Assembly: GCA_963750045.1 (NCBI GenBank)
Contig: CAVVPD010000008.1
Span: forward strand, 186,001 to 250,000
From: DASUAS01 sp963750045
Lineage (GTDB): Bacteria; Actinomycetota; Acidimicrobiia; IMCC26256; DASPTH01
Reading direction: 5' to 3'
Length of the DNA: 64,000 nt
A model generated the notes under the pieces. That model ran no database searches and was not told the origin of the DNA. It saw nothing but the letters and a program-made list of their open reading frames with translations. The position numbers and the translations under genes are program-made. Positions within the stretch are counted from its first letter, which is position 1, and every line of letters begins with the position of its first letter. Shown piece by piece: positions 34,607 through 44,859 of the stretch.

Positions 34607-34816
34607 ATGAAGAACGTGATGACGCTCGTGCTCCGGACGCTCGACTCGTGGGCTGGGCGCGGCCGGGCTCGGTCGGCGCCCGAAGCGGGGATGACGACCG
34701 CCGAGCTGCTCGGCAACGCCGCGCTCGGGATCGCTGCGCTCGTCGCGATCTGGGCGGTCATGCAGACGCTCGGCCTCGACGTCGTCAACTGGATCCGCGG
34801 CCAGCTCCGGGTCTGA
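34607..34816 (+). CDS. flp: Flp-type pilin precursor
   Basis: 69 residues. A basic 28-residue leader ends APEAG, then the mature part MTTAELLGNAALGIAALV with Glu at position +5 (Glu33), as in class III/IVb prepilins cut between Gly28 and Met29. A single hydrophobic helix follows (about 34-55) and a short Trp-containing tail. ATG at 34607 has GAGGAG eight bases upstream. It should be the major pilus subunit. The cutting peptidase is not in the window. Confidence 0.85.
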   Translation: MKNVMTLVLRTLDSWAGRGRARSAPEAGMTTAELLGNAALGIAALVAIWAVMQTLGLDVVNWIRGQLRV

Positions 34817-34839
34817 CCCGATCGGGGCCCGAGGCGGGG

Positions 34840-35193
34840 ATGACGACGATCCAGTACGTCGCGGCCACGGCCCTTTCGTTGGTGGTGTTCGTGGGCATGG
34901 CCAACTTCGTCGTGGACCTCTACGCCCGAGGGGTGGTCCGGTCCGCGGTCGACGAAGCCGCCCGGGCCGGCGCGACGATCGACGGGTCAGCGGCCGACTG
35001 CACGCGGCGGGCCCACGACGTGCTCGCGGCCCTGCTCGGCGGTGGGGCCGGCCGATCCGTGCGCGTGTCGTGTCGTGAGGTCGACGGCGTGATGCGCGCC
35101 CGTGCCGACGTGGCCCTCCCCGGATGGCTCCCGGCGGTGCCGACGTGGTCGTTCCGGATCGACGCCACGGTCACGAAGGAGCACCTGCCATGA
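34840..35193 (+). CDS. TadE-like pseudopilin
   Basis: 117 residues from ATG 34840: a long hydrophobic helix (IQYVAATALSLVVFVGMANF) and a C-terminal globular part, as in TadE/TadG pseudopilins. The codons just before the ATG read TRSGPEAG, the same leader end as in the pilin gene (SAPEAG). No ATG, GTG or TTG is available to include them, only a CTG at 34813 that overlaps the pilin stop (CTGA). If CTG is used, cleavage would fall before Met10, with Gln rather than Glu at +5. The end overlaps the next gene (ATGA at 35190). Confidence 0.7.
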   Translation: MTTIQYVAATALSLVVFVGMANFVVDLYARGVVRSAVDEAARAGATIDGSAADCTRRAHDVLAALLGGGAGRSVRVSCREVDGVMRARADVALPGWLPAVPTWSFRIDATVTKEHLP

Positions 35194-35609
35194 CCCGCGG
35201 CTCGGAGCGCGGCTTCATCGCGGCCGAGCTCGCGATGGGGATCGGGCTCCTCGTCTTCCCGGTCGCGCTGCTCGTGCTCACCTTGCCCGGGTGGTCGGAG
35301 CGCCAGGTCACGGCGCGCGCGATCACCCGTGAAGTCGCCCGACGCATCGCTCGCGACGGTGCGTGCGACCGCGACGCGGCGCGGGCGTTGGGCGTGACCA
35401 TGGCGCACAACCTCGGAGTGCCGCCCGACGGCATCGACGTGGAGGTCGTCTGCCCCGGCGGAGCAGTGCTGACGCCCGGCGCCGATGTCGAGGCGCGCGT
35501 GACGGTGCGCATGCCGGCCGTCGAGATCCCCGGCATCGGCGCGGTGGGTTCGTGGTCGTGGACGGCGCGTCACCGCGAGCCGGTCGATCGCTACGGGGCA
35601 GCACCGTGA
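35190..35609 (+). CDS. TadE/TadF-like minor pseudopilin
   Basis: 139 residues. A short leader MTRGSERG is followed by FIAAELAMGIGLLVFPVALL, with a prepilin-type cut after Gly8 and Glu at +5 (Glu13). The remaining 90 residues are globular with two Cys (GACDRDAARAL and VVCPGG), possibly a disulfide. ATG 35190 and the stop at 35609 overlap both neighbours by four bases, so translation is coupled through the operon. Confidence 0.78.
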   Translation: MTRGSERGFIAAELAMGIGLLVFPVALLVLTLPGWSERQVTARAITREVARRIARDGACDRDAARALGVTMAHNLGVPPDGIDVEVVCPGGAVLTPGADVEARVTVRMPAVEIPGIGAVGSWSWTARHREPVDRYGAAP

Positions 35610-36022
35610 GGGTCCGCGGCGCGTCGGGCACGGTGACGCTCTGGGTGCTCGGCGTGTGCGTCATGCTGTTCGCGCTCGGCGGGATCAGCCTCGATCTGTG
35701 GCGGGCGTTCTCCGAGCGTCGCTCGCTCGCCGCCACCGCCGATGCCGCCGCGCTGGCCGGTGCGTCGGCTATCGACGAGGCGCGGTACCGCACGTCGGGC
35801 ACGGTGGTGTTGGTGCCCGCGCTCGCGGAATCGAGAGCCCGTGCCCACGTCGCGCGGCAGCTGGACCGCACCGCCCTGCGCTCGGTCTCGGTGCAGGCCG
35901 ACGACGCGGCGGTCACCGTCGTGGTGCGCGGCGAGGTGGGGTTCACGCTGCTCGGCGTCCTCCAGCCGGGTGCCTTCGAGATCCGGGTCACGGCCACCGC
36001 GACCCCTCGGCGGTCCGGATGA
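35606..36022 (+). CDS. TadG-like pilus protein (TadE/G family)
   Basis: 138 residues. The N-terminus GASGTVTLWVLGVCVMLFALG is a membrane anchor, followed by DLWRAFSERRSLAATADAAA and LAGASAID, the usual TadG/RcpB start in which a helix after the anchor carries ADAAALAGA. Start GTG 35606 in GTGA overlap with the preceding gene; its end overlaps the PKD gene (ATGA at 36019). Shorter than typical TadG, which usually carries a von Willebrand-type domain; that part is missing here. Confidence 0.78.
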   Translation: MRVRGASGTVTLWVLGVCVMLFALGGISLDLWRAFSERRSLAATADAAALAGASAIDEARYRTSGTVVLVPALAESRARAHVARQLDRTALRSVSVQADDAAVTVVVRGEVGFTLLGVLQPGAFEIRVTATATPRRSG

Positions 36023-36978
36023 ACGGCCGTCGTGGTCTCGTCGCGATCGTCGGGGCCGTCGTGCTGCTCGGGCTGACCGCACCGGCCGGGGCGCAGACCA
36101 GCGGCGGCGGCGAGCTGGGACGCGACTACGTCCGGGCGTCGGCGGGCGACCTGGGCGCGGGGACGTTCCCCGGGAGTGGGCTCCCGAGCATGCGCCCGGC
36201 GGTGGAATCTCCCTACGACTGGAGCCGGGCGCTGACCGGTGGTCGCTGCCTCGTGTTCCCCGGCCCCATCCCCGCCGAGCTGGCCGGCGCGGTCAGCCCC
36301 CTCCCGGGGATCGTGACGTTCCCGTACGTGTCGATCCACGTGGGCGCGCTCCTCGGCGCGCCGCCCGGCGCCGTGCGGGTCGACGGCAACCCGGCGCTCC
36401 CGCCCGGCGTCGTCCCGGTGGGGGACTTCGTGGTGGACGTGGCGACGCCGCGCGTCGGCACCGATCTGCTGATCGTGCCGCGCTGCGTTCAGCCCGGTGA
36501 GCCGTTGCTCCCGACCCCACCGAGCGCGGCGGAGATCTGGCAACAGACGCCGCTCCCGCGCGCGACCGTGCACGCGAACCCTCCGGGCACGCGCGACTGG
36601 CCCGGCATCGTGCACCTGGAGAGCCGGTTCTGGGGCACCGCGCTCCCGGACGCGCGGGCGACGGTGGAGCTGCGCGGGTACGTGGTGACCGTCGTCGCGC
36701 ACCCGGTGGCCTACGCGTGGTCCTTCGGCGACGGCACCACCACGGTCGACGCCGGACCCGGCTCGGCGGACGCACCGGCCCAGACCGAGTACCGGCGCCG
36801 CGGCGACTACGACGTGGTGCTCTACGTCGTATGGGCCGGCCTCTCCCACACGTCGGCGCCGGCGTGGGGGCTGGACTTCGGCGACCAGTACCTCGGCACC
36901 GTCACGCTCCCCGTACGCGTCGCGTACCACGAAGCCGAGATCCGGGCGCTCCTCCGCTCCCGGACCGCCCGCGGGTAG
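36019..36978 (+). CDS. Secreted PKD-domain protein of the pilus operon
   Basis: 319 residues. Signal peptide MNGRRGLVAIVGAVVLLGL with cleavage near AGAQ (about 26). The middle is rich in Gly/Pro and has two Cys (GGRCLVF, VPRCVQP). A PKD domain follows, with YAWSFGDGTTTVD and a Y-RRRGDYDVVLYVVWAG end (about 230-290). PKD domains mediate adhesion or protein contacts. Its start overlaps the TadG-like stop, so it belongs to the pilus operon; I infer a surface role such as adhesin or tip protein. Confidence 0.78.
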   Translation: MNGRRGLVAIVGAVVLLGLTAPAGAQTSGGGELGRDYVRASAGDLGAGTFPGSGLPSMRPAVESPYDWSRALTGGRCLVFPGPIPAELAGAVSPLPGIVTFPYVSIHVGALLGAPPGAVRVDGNPALPPGVVPVGDFVVDVATPRVGTDLLIVPRCVQPGEPLLPTPPSAAEIWQQTPLPRATVHANPPGTRDWPGIVHLESRFWGTALPDARATVELRGYVVTVVAHPVAYAWSFGDGTTTVDAGPGSADAPAQTEYRRRGDYDVVLYVVWAGLSHTSAPAWGLDFGDQYLGTVTLPVRVAYHEAEIRALLRSRTARG

Positions 36979-37031
36979 CGTCGGGCCGCACGGGCCCCGA
37001 CGGGCACGGGTCGACGGCGACGGAGGCGGCG

Positions 37032-37496
37032 ATGTTCAAGGCGATCGTGGTGGGGACCGACGGATCGGCGGGCGCGTCGAAGGCGGTGCTCGCCGCCGCC
37101 GAGCTGGCCGCCACCCAGCCCGAGGCCGTGCTCCACATCGTCACCGTGCAGAAGCCGCTCTCGCCCACCGCGCTGGCCGCGTCGGAGATGGCGACCGCCG
37201 CCCCGGTCGCCACCGAGCGCGGCTGGGAGGAGGAGATCAGGTCCGAGCTGGAGGAGACCCTCGGGCACGCCGCCGACACCGCGGGTCGGGCGGGTGACAC
37301 CCGCATCGAGACCCACGCCCGGTTCGGCAGCCCGGCCGAGGTGCTGTGCGACATGGCGTCGCACCTCCAGGCCGACCTCATCGTCGTGGGCAACCGCGGC
37401 ATGCAGGGCGGGCGGCGCTTCCTCGGCAGCGTGCCGAACACGGTGTCGCACCACGCGCCGTGCAGCGTGCTGATCGTCGACACCATCGACGACTAG
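37032..37496 (+). CDS. Universal stress protein (UspA family)
   Basis: 154 residues with one Usp domain: IVVGTDGSAGASKAV at 5-19 and the ATP-binding loop GNRGMQGGRRFLGSVPNTV near 121-139, fitting G-X2-G-X9-G-(S/T). It therefore belongs to the ATP-binding branch. ATG 37032 has GGAGG eight bases upstream. A TAGCGT box at 36976 overlaps the stop of the PKD gene and could drive it. Function in stress adaptation by family. Confidence 0.9.
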   Translation: MFKAIVVGTDGSAGASKAVLAAAELAATQPEAVLHIVTVQKPLSPTALAASEMATAAPVATERGWEEEIRSELEETLGHAADTAGRAGDTRIETHARFGSPAEVLCDMASHLQADLIVVGNRGMQGGRRFLGSVPNTVSHHAPCSVLIVDTIDD

Positions 37497-37505
37497 CCGG
37501 CCCTG

Positions 37506-38964
37506 ATGGCGGTCGGCGCGGAGGACACCGCCGGGCCCGAGACCGGGCCGCCCCGTGCCGGCGTGGCGCAGCGGTTGCTGGGCGTGTTCCGCGACCCCGC
37601 CCGCACCTTCCTGGTGCTGGCCGTCGCGCTCGGGGGCTACCTCGCGATCGTGGTGCCGCACTTCGGCGGCATCGACGAGCCCGCGCACTTCTACCGGGCG
37701 TACCAGATCTCCACCGGGCGGCTCGTGCCCGAGCACGTCAAGGGCTCCGAGTTCAGCGGCGCCTGCGTCCCGGTCGACGTGATCCTCGGGGTGCAGGCGT
37801 CGAGCGGGATCGTGTTCGTGCACAACCTCGAGCTCGAGGGCCGCCACCCGGGGAGCGAGCCGGCGCCCACGGTCGAGGGCCTGGCGCGTTGCGACGGCGA
37901 CCCGGCGAAGCGGACCGTCAGCTTCTCGACCTTCGGCTCGCCGATCCCGTACCTCCCCCAGGCCACGGCCATCCTCGCCGCCCGCGGCCTCGGTGTGGGC
38001 GCCGACGGCATGGACCTCGCCGCCCGCCTGGCGACCCTCGCTGTCTACGTCGCCCTCGTGTGGGTCGCCATCCGCCGCGCCTCGCGCTCGAAGTGGGCGT
38101 TCTGCGCAGTCGGGCTGATCCCGGTCGCGGTGTTCCAGAGCTCGGTGTCGGCCTCGCACGACGCGGTGACCATCGCGGTGGCGCTGCTCGTCGTGTCGTC
38201 GGCGATGCGGGCGGTCGACGCGTCGCCAGCGCGTCTCCCGCACGAGCCTGCTCGTCGAGGCCGCGCTGCTGACCGCGTTGCTCGCGGGCTGCAAGCCGGG
38301 GTACGTGGTGGTGGCAGGCTGCTACCTGCTGCCGTTGTTCGGTCCGCGCCGGCGGCGCGAGCTGTGGCCCCTCGCGCTCGCCCCGGTGCTCGGGGCGCTG
38401 GTGTCGGTCGCGTGGAACAGCGTGGTCGGCGACCTCTGGAAGACCGACGCCGCGTTCTTCGGGGTGCACGTGAACCCCACGCGCCAACGCCACCTGCTCG
38501 TCACCCGGCCGTGGGACTTCGCGGGCGCCGCGGTGCGCACGGTGGCCGACGGCGCGTGGGACTGGACGAAGCAGCTCTTCACCATGGGCCCGAGCGTCGC
38601 AGTGTGGCCGACGGTCGCCGTCGTCGCTTCGCTGCTGGTGATGGCGGCGGTGTCGGTCCAGCGCGCGCGCCGGGAGCCCGACGGCCTGGCGTGGTCGCAA
38701 CGGCTCGTCGTGGCGGTCGTGTTCGTGGTGGGCGCGCTCCTGGTGCTCGGCGCGCAGTACGTGTACTGGTCGAAGCCGGGTGCCGACGTCGTCGGTGGCA
38801 TCCAGGCCCGCTTCTTCGTGCCCCTGCTCGTGCTCCTGCCGATCGCGCTGGGCCCGGCGCCGTGGCGGTGGGCCCGTGCGGCCACCGCCCGCGTCCCCGT
38901 CGCGCTCGCGGTGGTCCCGGTCTACGTCGCCCTGGCGGTCACGATCGCCTTCCGCATGTACTGA
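37506..38964 (+). CDS. DUF2142 multi-span membrane protein, frameshifted
   Basis: About 486 residues when repaired. N-terminal span LVLAVALGGYLAIVVPHFGG, then IDEPAHFYRAYQISTGRLVPE, which is the DUF2142 signature (DEPAHF.RA..I..G). Nine or more further spans. The frame changes near 38225-38240 (frame 3 to frame 1), where SLLVEAALLTALLAGCKPGY continues the family pattern. DUF2142 proteins resemble GT-C glycosyltransferases and sit in envelope-glycan clusters; the reaction is unknown. Confidence 0.78.
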
Positions 38965-39012
38965 CCCCGGTAGGGTGACCCGACCCTTCTCCGACGAGGT
39001 GCTTGACCCCAG

Positions 39013-40314
39013 ATGCAGGCGTCGAAATTCACGCTCGTGGGTCGGCGGTTCTGGCGGCTCCTGCTGCTCGTCGTGTTCGGTGCGCTGGCGCTGCGCGTCG
39101 GCTACGTGATGCTGGCCAAGCGCACCGAGCCGGTGCTCGGCGACCAGATCTACTACAACGCGCAGGCGAACACGATCGCCCGCGGCCACGGCTTCACCGA
39201 CTTCCGCGACGGCACCCAGCAGGCCGAGCACCCACCCCTCACCGCGCTCGCGCTCACGCCCACCTCGTGGGTCATGGAGCGGTTCGACCCCGGAGGCAAC
39301 CACCTCTTGGCCCAACGGCTCGCCATGACGCTCTTCGGCGCTGGCGTGGTGCTGGTGATCGGGTTGGTGGGGCGCACCGTCGCGGGCGACCGGGCCGGGC
39401 TGCTGGCCGCGGGCATCGCCGCGGTCTACCCCAATCTCTGGATCAACGACGGCCTGGTGATGTCGGAGACGTTGGCGACGCTCGCGGTCGCGCTCGCCAT
39501 CCTGCTTGCCTACCGGCTCGTCCGCGACCCGCGCCTCGCGAACGCGGCGTGGCTGGGCGCCGCGTGCGGGCTCGCGGTGCTCGCCCGTGCCGAGCTCGGC
39601 CTCCTGCTCCCGCTGATGGTGCTCCCGGTGGCGCTGTTCCTGAAGTCGTGCTCCGCCAAGCGCCAGATCGGGCTGTTCCTGCTCTCCGGTGTCGCCGCCT
39701 TCGCGGTGGTCAGCCCCTGGCTGGTCGCCAACCTCACCCGCTTCGACGAGCCGGTGCTGTTCTCGACCAACGACGGGCTCACCATCTGCGGCGCCAACCT
39801 GCACCGCACGTACTACGGCGAGGGCACCGGGCTGTGGGCGCTCGACTGCGCAGGCTTCCCCGTGCCGAAGGGCGACCGGTCGGTGGTGTCGAACGCGCTG
39901 CGCAGCGACGGGCTCCACTTCATCCGCGACCACCTCGGCCGGTTGCCCGTCGTCGTCGGCGTGCGCGTCGCGCGTGTGTGGAGCCTCTACGCGCCCGGCA
40001 TGATGGCGAGCTACAACGTCAACGAGGGACGCGACGTCGAGGTCTCGTGGGCCGGTTTCTTCGCGTTCTGGATCCTGGTGCCGTTCGCGGTCGCCGGCGG
40101 GGTGCTGCTCCGGCGCCGCCGGGTGCCGATCACGCCACTGGTCGCGCAATTCGTGATCGTCACCGTGACCGCGGCCGCGATCTACGGGATCACCCGCTTC
40201 CGCGTCCCCGCCGAGGTGAGTCTGGTCGTGTTGGCGGCCGTGGCCGTCGACCACCTCTGGCGGCGACGGTCGCGGCCGGCGACGCGACCCGTTGCGGTCG
40301 AGACCCCCGCCTAG
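39013..40314 (+). CDS. GT39-like membrane glycosyltransferase
   Basis: 433 residues. GT-C pattern: the first span is followed by GDQIYYNAQANTIARGHGFTD (Asp in the outer loop), then QAEHPPLTALALTP, GLVMSETLATLAVALAI and ARAELGLLLPLMVLP. About ten spans. The outer loop ICGANLHRTYYGEGTGLWALD resembles ArnT/PMT relatives. A TAGGGT box at 38971 and a 36-base leader precede ATG 39013. Likely transfers a sugar from a polyprenyl phosphate carrier; twelve bases later the AftD-like gene starts. Confidence 0.8.
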   Translation: MQASKFTLVGRRFWRLLLLVVFGALALRVGYVMLAKRTEPVLGDQIYYNAQANTIARGHGFTDFRDGTQQAEHPPLTALALTPTSWVMERFDPGGNHLLAQRLAMTLFGAGVVLVIGLVGRTVAGDRAGLLAAGIAAVYPNLWINDGLVMSETLATLAVALAILLAYRLVRDPRLANAAWLGAACGLAVLARAELGLLLPLMVLPVALFLKSCSAKRQIGLFLLSGVAAFAVVSPWLVANLTRFDEPVLFSTNDGLTICGANLHRTYYGEGTGLWALDCAGFPVPKGDRSVVSNALRSDGLHFIRDHLGRLPVVVGVRVARVWSLYAPGMMASYNVNEGRDVEVSWAGFFAFWILVPFAVAGGVLLRRRRVPITPLVAQFVIVTVTAAAIYGITRFRVPAEVSLVVLAAVAVDHLWRRRSRPATRPVAVETPA

Positions 40315-40317
40315 CAT
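40312..40317 (+). promoter_or_regulatory. Putative -10 box (TAGCAT) for AftD-like gene 1
   Basis: Overlaps the stop of the GT39-like gene; nine bases before ATG 40327, giving a leaderless start. Confidence 0.5.
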
Positions 40318-40326
40318 CGCCGGATC

Positions 40327-43300
40327 ATGACGACGACCGAACCGGTCGCGGAAGCTGTGCGGGTGCGCCGGTTGCGGATCCTCGGCTACGGGGCGCTCGC
40401 GTTCCTGGCGTACGTGCCCACGCTGCTGACCAAGCCGGGCAAGGTCGTCGCCGACACCAAGAGCTACCTGTACCTCGACCCGGGGCGGTTGCTCGAGCGC
40501 GCGCGCTGTCGATGTGGGATCCGCACATCGGGATGGGCACGGTCACCCACCAGAACATCGGGTACCTGTTCCCGATGGGCCCGTACTACTGGGTCCTGCA
40601 CCTGCTGGGCGTCCCCGCGTGGGTGTCGCAGCGGATCTGGCTCGGCTCCATCCTCTTCGGTGCCGCGCTCGGTGTGCTGTTCCTCCTGCGCACGCTCCAC
40701 GTGCGGGGTCCGGGCGCCGTCGTCGCGACGGTCGTGTTCATGCTCACGCCGTACACGCTCGACTTCGCGTCGCGCATCTCGGTGATCCTGCTGCCGTGGG
40801 CTGGGCTGCCGTGGATGCTGGCGTTGACCATCCGGGCGTTGCGGGCACCCGACAAGCGGGGCACGTGGAAGTACGCGGCCATCTTCGCGATCGTCGTCCA
40901 GGTGGTCGGCGGGGTGAACGCGACCGCGCTCGTGTTCGCGGGCCTCGCGCCGGTGCTGTGGATCGTGTACGCGACGGTCGTCGGAGAGGTCGACTGGCGA
41001 CGCGCGCTGGGCGTCACCGCGCGCATCGGTCTGTTGACGTTGCTCACGTCGCTGTGGTGGATCGCCGGGCTGTGGGCCCAGAGCGGCTACGGGCTCAACA
41101 TCCTGAAGTACACCGAGACGCTGCAGGTGGTCTCGCTGTCGTCGTTGCCGACCGAGGTGCTGCGGGGGCTCGGCTACTGGTTCTTCTACGGGATCGATCG
41201 CCTCGGTCACTGGACCGACGCGAGCGTGCCCTACACCCAGAACCTCGGGCTCCTGGCGGTGAGCTTCGCCATCCCCGTGCTCGCGCTGCTCGCGGCCATG
41301 TGCGTAAGGTGGCGCCACCGCGCCTACTTCGTCGTACTGACCGTCGTCGGCGTCGCGGTTGCCGTCGGCGCCAACCCCTACGACGATCCGTCGCCGCTCG
41401 GTCGCCTGTTCAAGGCGTTCGCCGAGTCGTCGAGCTTCGGACTCGCGTTGCGCAGCACGAGCCGGGCGGTGCCGCTGGTCGCGTTGGGCCTCGCCGTGCT
41501 CCTCGGCGTCGGCGTCAACGCCCTCAGCGAGGCCTGGCCGCCGCGGGGGAGGCCGGCGCGCATCTCGCCCGCGCGGAGGTGGCCTTCGCTGGGAACCTCG
41601 CCCTGGAGCCTGGCGCTGGCGGGGCTGGTGATCGTCCTGGCCGTGGTGAACCTCCCCGCGCTGTGGACGGGGTCCCTCTACACCAAGGATCTCACCCGCG
41701 AGGAGACCCTCCCGCAGTACTGGACCGATGCCATCGCCGCGCTCGACGCCGGCTCGCACGACACCCGCGTGCTCGAGATCCCGGGCTCCGACTTCGCCGC
41801 TTACCGCTGGGGCCAGACCGTCGACCCGATCACACCGGGACTGACCGACCGACCCTACGTGGCCCGCGAGCTGGTGCCGTGGGGTTCGCCCGCGTCGGCC
41901 GACCTCCTCAACGCGCTCGACCACCGGATCCAGGAGGGCACGCTCGACCCGTCGGTGCTGGCTCCGGTCGCGCGGCTCCTGAGCGCCGGCGCGCTCGTCT
42001 ACCGCGCCGATCTCCAGACCGACCGCTACGACCTCGCGCGTGCGGTGCCCTTGTGGCAGCTGCTCACGGCTCCCGTCCCAACGGGCCTGGGCGCGCCGAC
42101 GACGTTCGGCGCCGCTCTGGGTGCACCCCTTCGGGTCGCGCACGACGACGAGATCCAACTGGCGTTGCCGGCGAACGCGTCTGAGCCGCCGCCGGTCAGC
42201 ATCTTCGCCGTCGACGGCGCGCCTCCGATCGTCCGCAGCGCGAACGCGTCGGCACCGCTCATCGTGGCCGGCGACGGCGAAGGCCTCGTCGACCTCGCAT
42301 CCATCGGCGCGCTCCAGCGCAGCGGCGTCGTGTTGTACTCGGCGACGTTGGCGAACCAACCCAGCGCGGCTGAAGTCGGAAGTGGCGCAACCGGACTCGG
42401 TCCTCGTGGTCACGGACTCGAACCGCAAGCGTGCACGTCGTTGGACGAGCGTGCGCGACACCGCGGGTGCGACCGAACGGGTCGACCAGACCTCCTTGAC
42501 CAAGGACGAGAACGACAACCGCCTCGACGTGTTCCCGGACGCCGGCACCGACGCGCAGACCGTCGTGCAGACCCCCGGCGTCGCCGTGAGCACCAGCAGC
42601 TACGGCGATCCCGGCTTCTACGAGCCGGAGTACCGCGGGTCGCGCAGCGTTCGACGGTGACACGAGCACGCAGTGGGAGGTCGGCGCGCACACCAAGGTC
42701 GTCGGTCAGAAGCTGCGCCTCGATCTCGACCAGCCGATCACGACCGGCCAGGTGAACCTCGTGCAGCCGCTCGTGGGTCCGACCCGGCGCTACCTCACCC
42801 AGGTGCAGCTGAGCTTCGACGGGGGCGCGCCGATCACCGTCGACCTCGGCGAGGCGTCGCGCACGGCCGCCGGCCAGACGGTGACGTTCCCCTCCCGGAC
42901 GTTCAACCGGCTCGACATCACCATCGCCGACACGAACGTCGGCGACGAGTCGGCGCAACCGTTCTCCAACAGCGTGGGGTTCTCGGAGATCCGGCTCGAG
43001 GACGACGCGCCCGGGTCGCAGCCCGTCCACGCCGACGAGATCGTGCGGATGCCGACCGACCTGGTCGACGCCGCCGGCTCGGCCGCGAGCGCGCGCCCGC
43101 TCGTGTACCAGATGACGCGTCAGCGCACGGTCGTGGTCCCGCCCCACTTCTCCCAGGACGAAGTCGCGTTGGTGCGGCGCTTCCGGGTCCCGGACACACG
43201 CTCGTTCGGCGTGCGCGGCACGGCCCGCCTGGCCACCGACGCACCCGACGACGTGCTCGACTCGGTGCTGGGCATCCCCGGCGCCGCCGCCGGTGGCATC

Positions 43301-44813
43301 ACGGTGAGCGCGTCGGAGCACCTCCCCGGTGACATCCAGTCGCGCGGATCGTCGGCCTTCGACGGCGACCCGGCGACCGCGTGGAGCACCGCGTTCGGTG
43401 CGCCGGTGGGCCAGTGGGTCGACGTGACCGCGTCGGGACCGGTGACCTTCGACCATCTCGACCTGCAGGTGGTCGCCGACGGCAAGCACTCGGTGCCGAC
43501 GCAGTTGCGCATCGACGCCGGTGGCGAATCGCGTACGGTCGACGTGCCCCCGATCGCCGACACGGCCGTCGGCGGCGGGCCCGTAGATGTGCCCGTGCAG
43601 TTCGCCCCGCTGACCGGGTCCGACGTCCGCATCACGATCACCGGGGTCCGTGAGGTCGACACGCTCGACTACCTCGAACGGGTCCCGAGCGCGATGCCGG
43701 TGGCGATCGCCGAGGTGGGAATGCCGGGGGTGCGCCGCGCGGCGCAGCCGGCGCTGCTGCCGGCGACCTGCCGCACGGACCTGATGACGGTGGACGGCGC
43801 GCCCCTCGACGTGCAGCTCTCCGGATCGACTGCGGACGCCGCCGCGGGCAAGCCCGTCGACCTGCAGGTGTGCCCGGCCGCGTCGGCGGCGAACGGTCTC
43901 GCCCTGGCGCGGGGCGACCACGTCGTGCGTTCGGCTGGGGGCACGCGCACCGGCATCGACGTCGACGGCCTGGTGCTCGGCTCCGGCGCAGGCGGCGCGC
44001 CGATGACCCTGGGCCGGCGCGGTGAGCTGCCGACGTCGGTGACGCAGCCGGCCGCGGCGCCCGCGGCCACTCCAAGGGTGAAGGTCACGAGCGACGGCGA
44101 CACGAAGATCGAGCTGTCGGTGAGCGGCGCCCGCAGGGGCACGCCGTTCTGGCTGGTACTGGGCCAGAGCAACAACGCCGGCTGGCAGGCCACGGTCGCC
44201 GGCAAGGATCTCGGCGGTTCGACGCTGGTCGACGGCTACGCGAACGGCTGGCTCGTGCACCCGACATCGGGGAGCTTCTCGGTGACGTTGCGGTGGACGC
44301 CGCAGCGGACCGTGTGGATCGCGCTCGGCATCTCGGCGCTGGCGCTGCTCGCGTGCCTGTTCCTCGCGTGCCGCCGGCGTCGACGCCAAGATCCGCGCGA
44401 CCAGGCCCCGGCCGACGACCGGGCGGCCGAAATTCGCGACGCCGCTGGTCGCGACCGGCGCGACTCCTCGCCCGTCGATCGTCGTGCTCGGCGCGCTCGT
44501 GGTGGGGGTGGTCGGCGCCGTTCTCGCCAGTTGGTGGGTCGGCCTGGTCGCAGCCACCCTCGTCGCGCTCGTCGCGCGGGTCCCGCGCCTGCGCTTCCTG
44601 ATCACGCTCGGCGCGCCGGCGGCGCTCGCGGTGTGCGCCGCGTACGTGGTCGTGCAGCAGTACCGCCACCACTACCCGCCCGACCTCGACTGGCCGGGCA
44701 ACTTCACCGACCTCAACGACATCGCGTGGCTGGCGGTGGTCCTGCTGCTGGCCGACGTCGTCGTGGTGTCCGTGCGCCGGCGGGCCTCGGCTCGCTCGCC
44801 GGACGACGGATGA
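40327..44813 (+). CDS. aftD: Alpha-(1->3)-arabinofuranosyltransferase AftD-like (DUF3367), copy 1, multiply frameshifted
   Basis: About 1,495 residues. N-terminal GT-C membrane domain with the AftD block KVVADTKSYLYLDPGRLL, WDPHIGMGTVTHQNIGYLFP and MGPYYWVLHLLGVP, then a DUF3367-type core (VLEIPGSDFAAYRWGQ, DPITPGLTDRPYVARE). The C-terminal half has two discoidin-like carbohydrate-binding domains (AFDGDTSTQWEVG, AFDGDPATAWSTAFG), then FWLVLGQSNNAGWQA, and two or three terminal spans. Breaks are near 40490 (an extra CG), 42370, 42645 and 44400-44460; every piece stays in the family pattern. In mycobacteria AftD adds alpha-1,3-arabinose branches to arabinogalactan and lipoarabinomannan. Its acceptor in this organism is unknown. 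Confidence 0.85.
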
Positions 44814-44837
44814 CACCGTCCTGCGGGTGACGCGCTC

Positions 44838-44859
44838 CGGTCGGCCGGTCAGCCGACCG
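44838..44859. terminator. Hairpin between AftD-like gene 1 and GH43-like gene
   Basis: CGGTCGGC (44838-44845) and GCCGACCG (44852-44859), an eight-base stem with a six-base loop, just after the AftD-like stop (44813) and over the GH43-like stop (44849). Confidence 0.55.

Noticed and set aside
38003..40317. Long minus-strand frame across the DUF2142 and GT39-like genes
   Set aside because: Crosses several real genes and is made of Arg/His/Glu/Gln strings without motifs.
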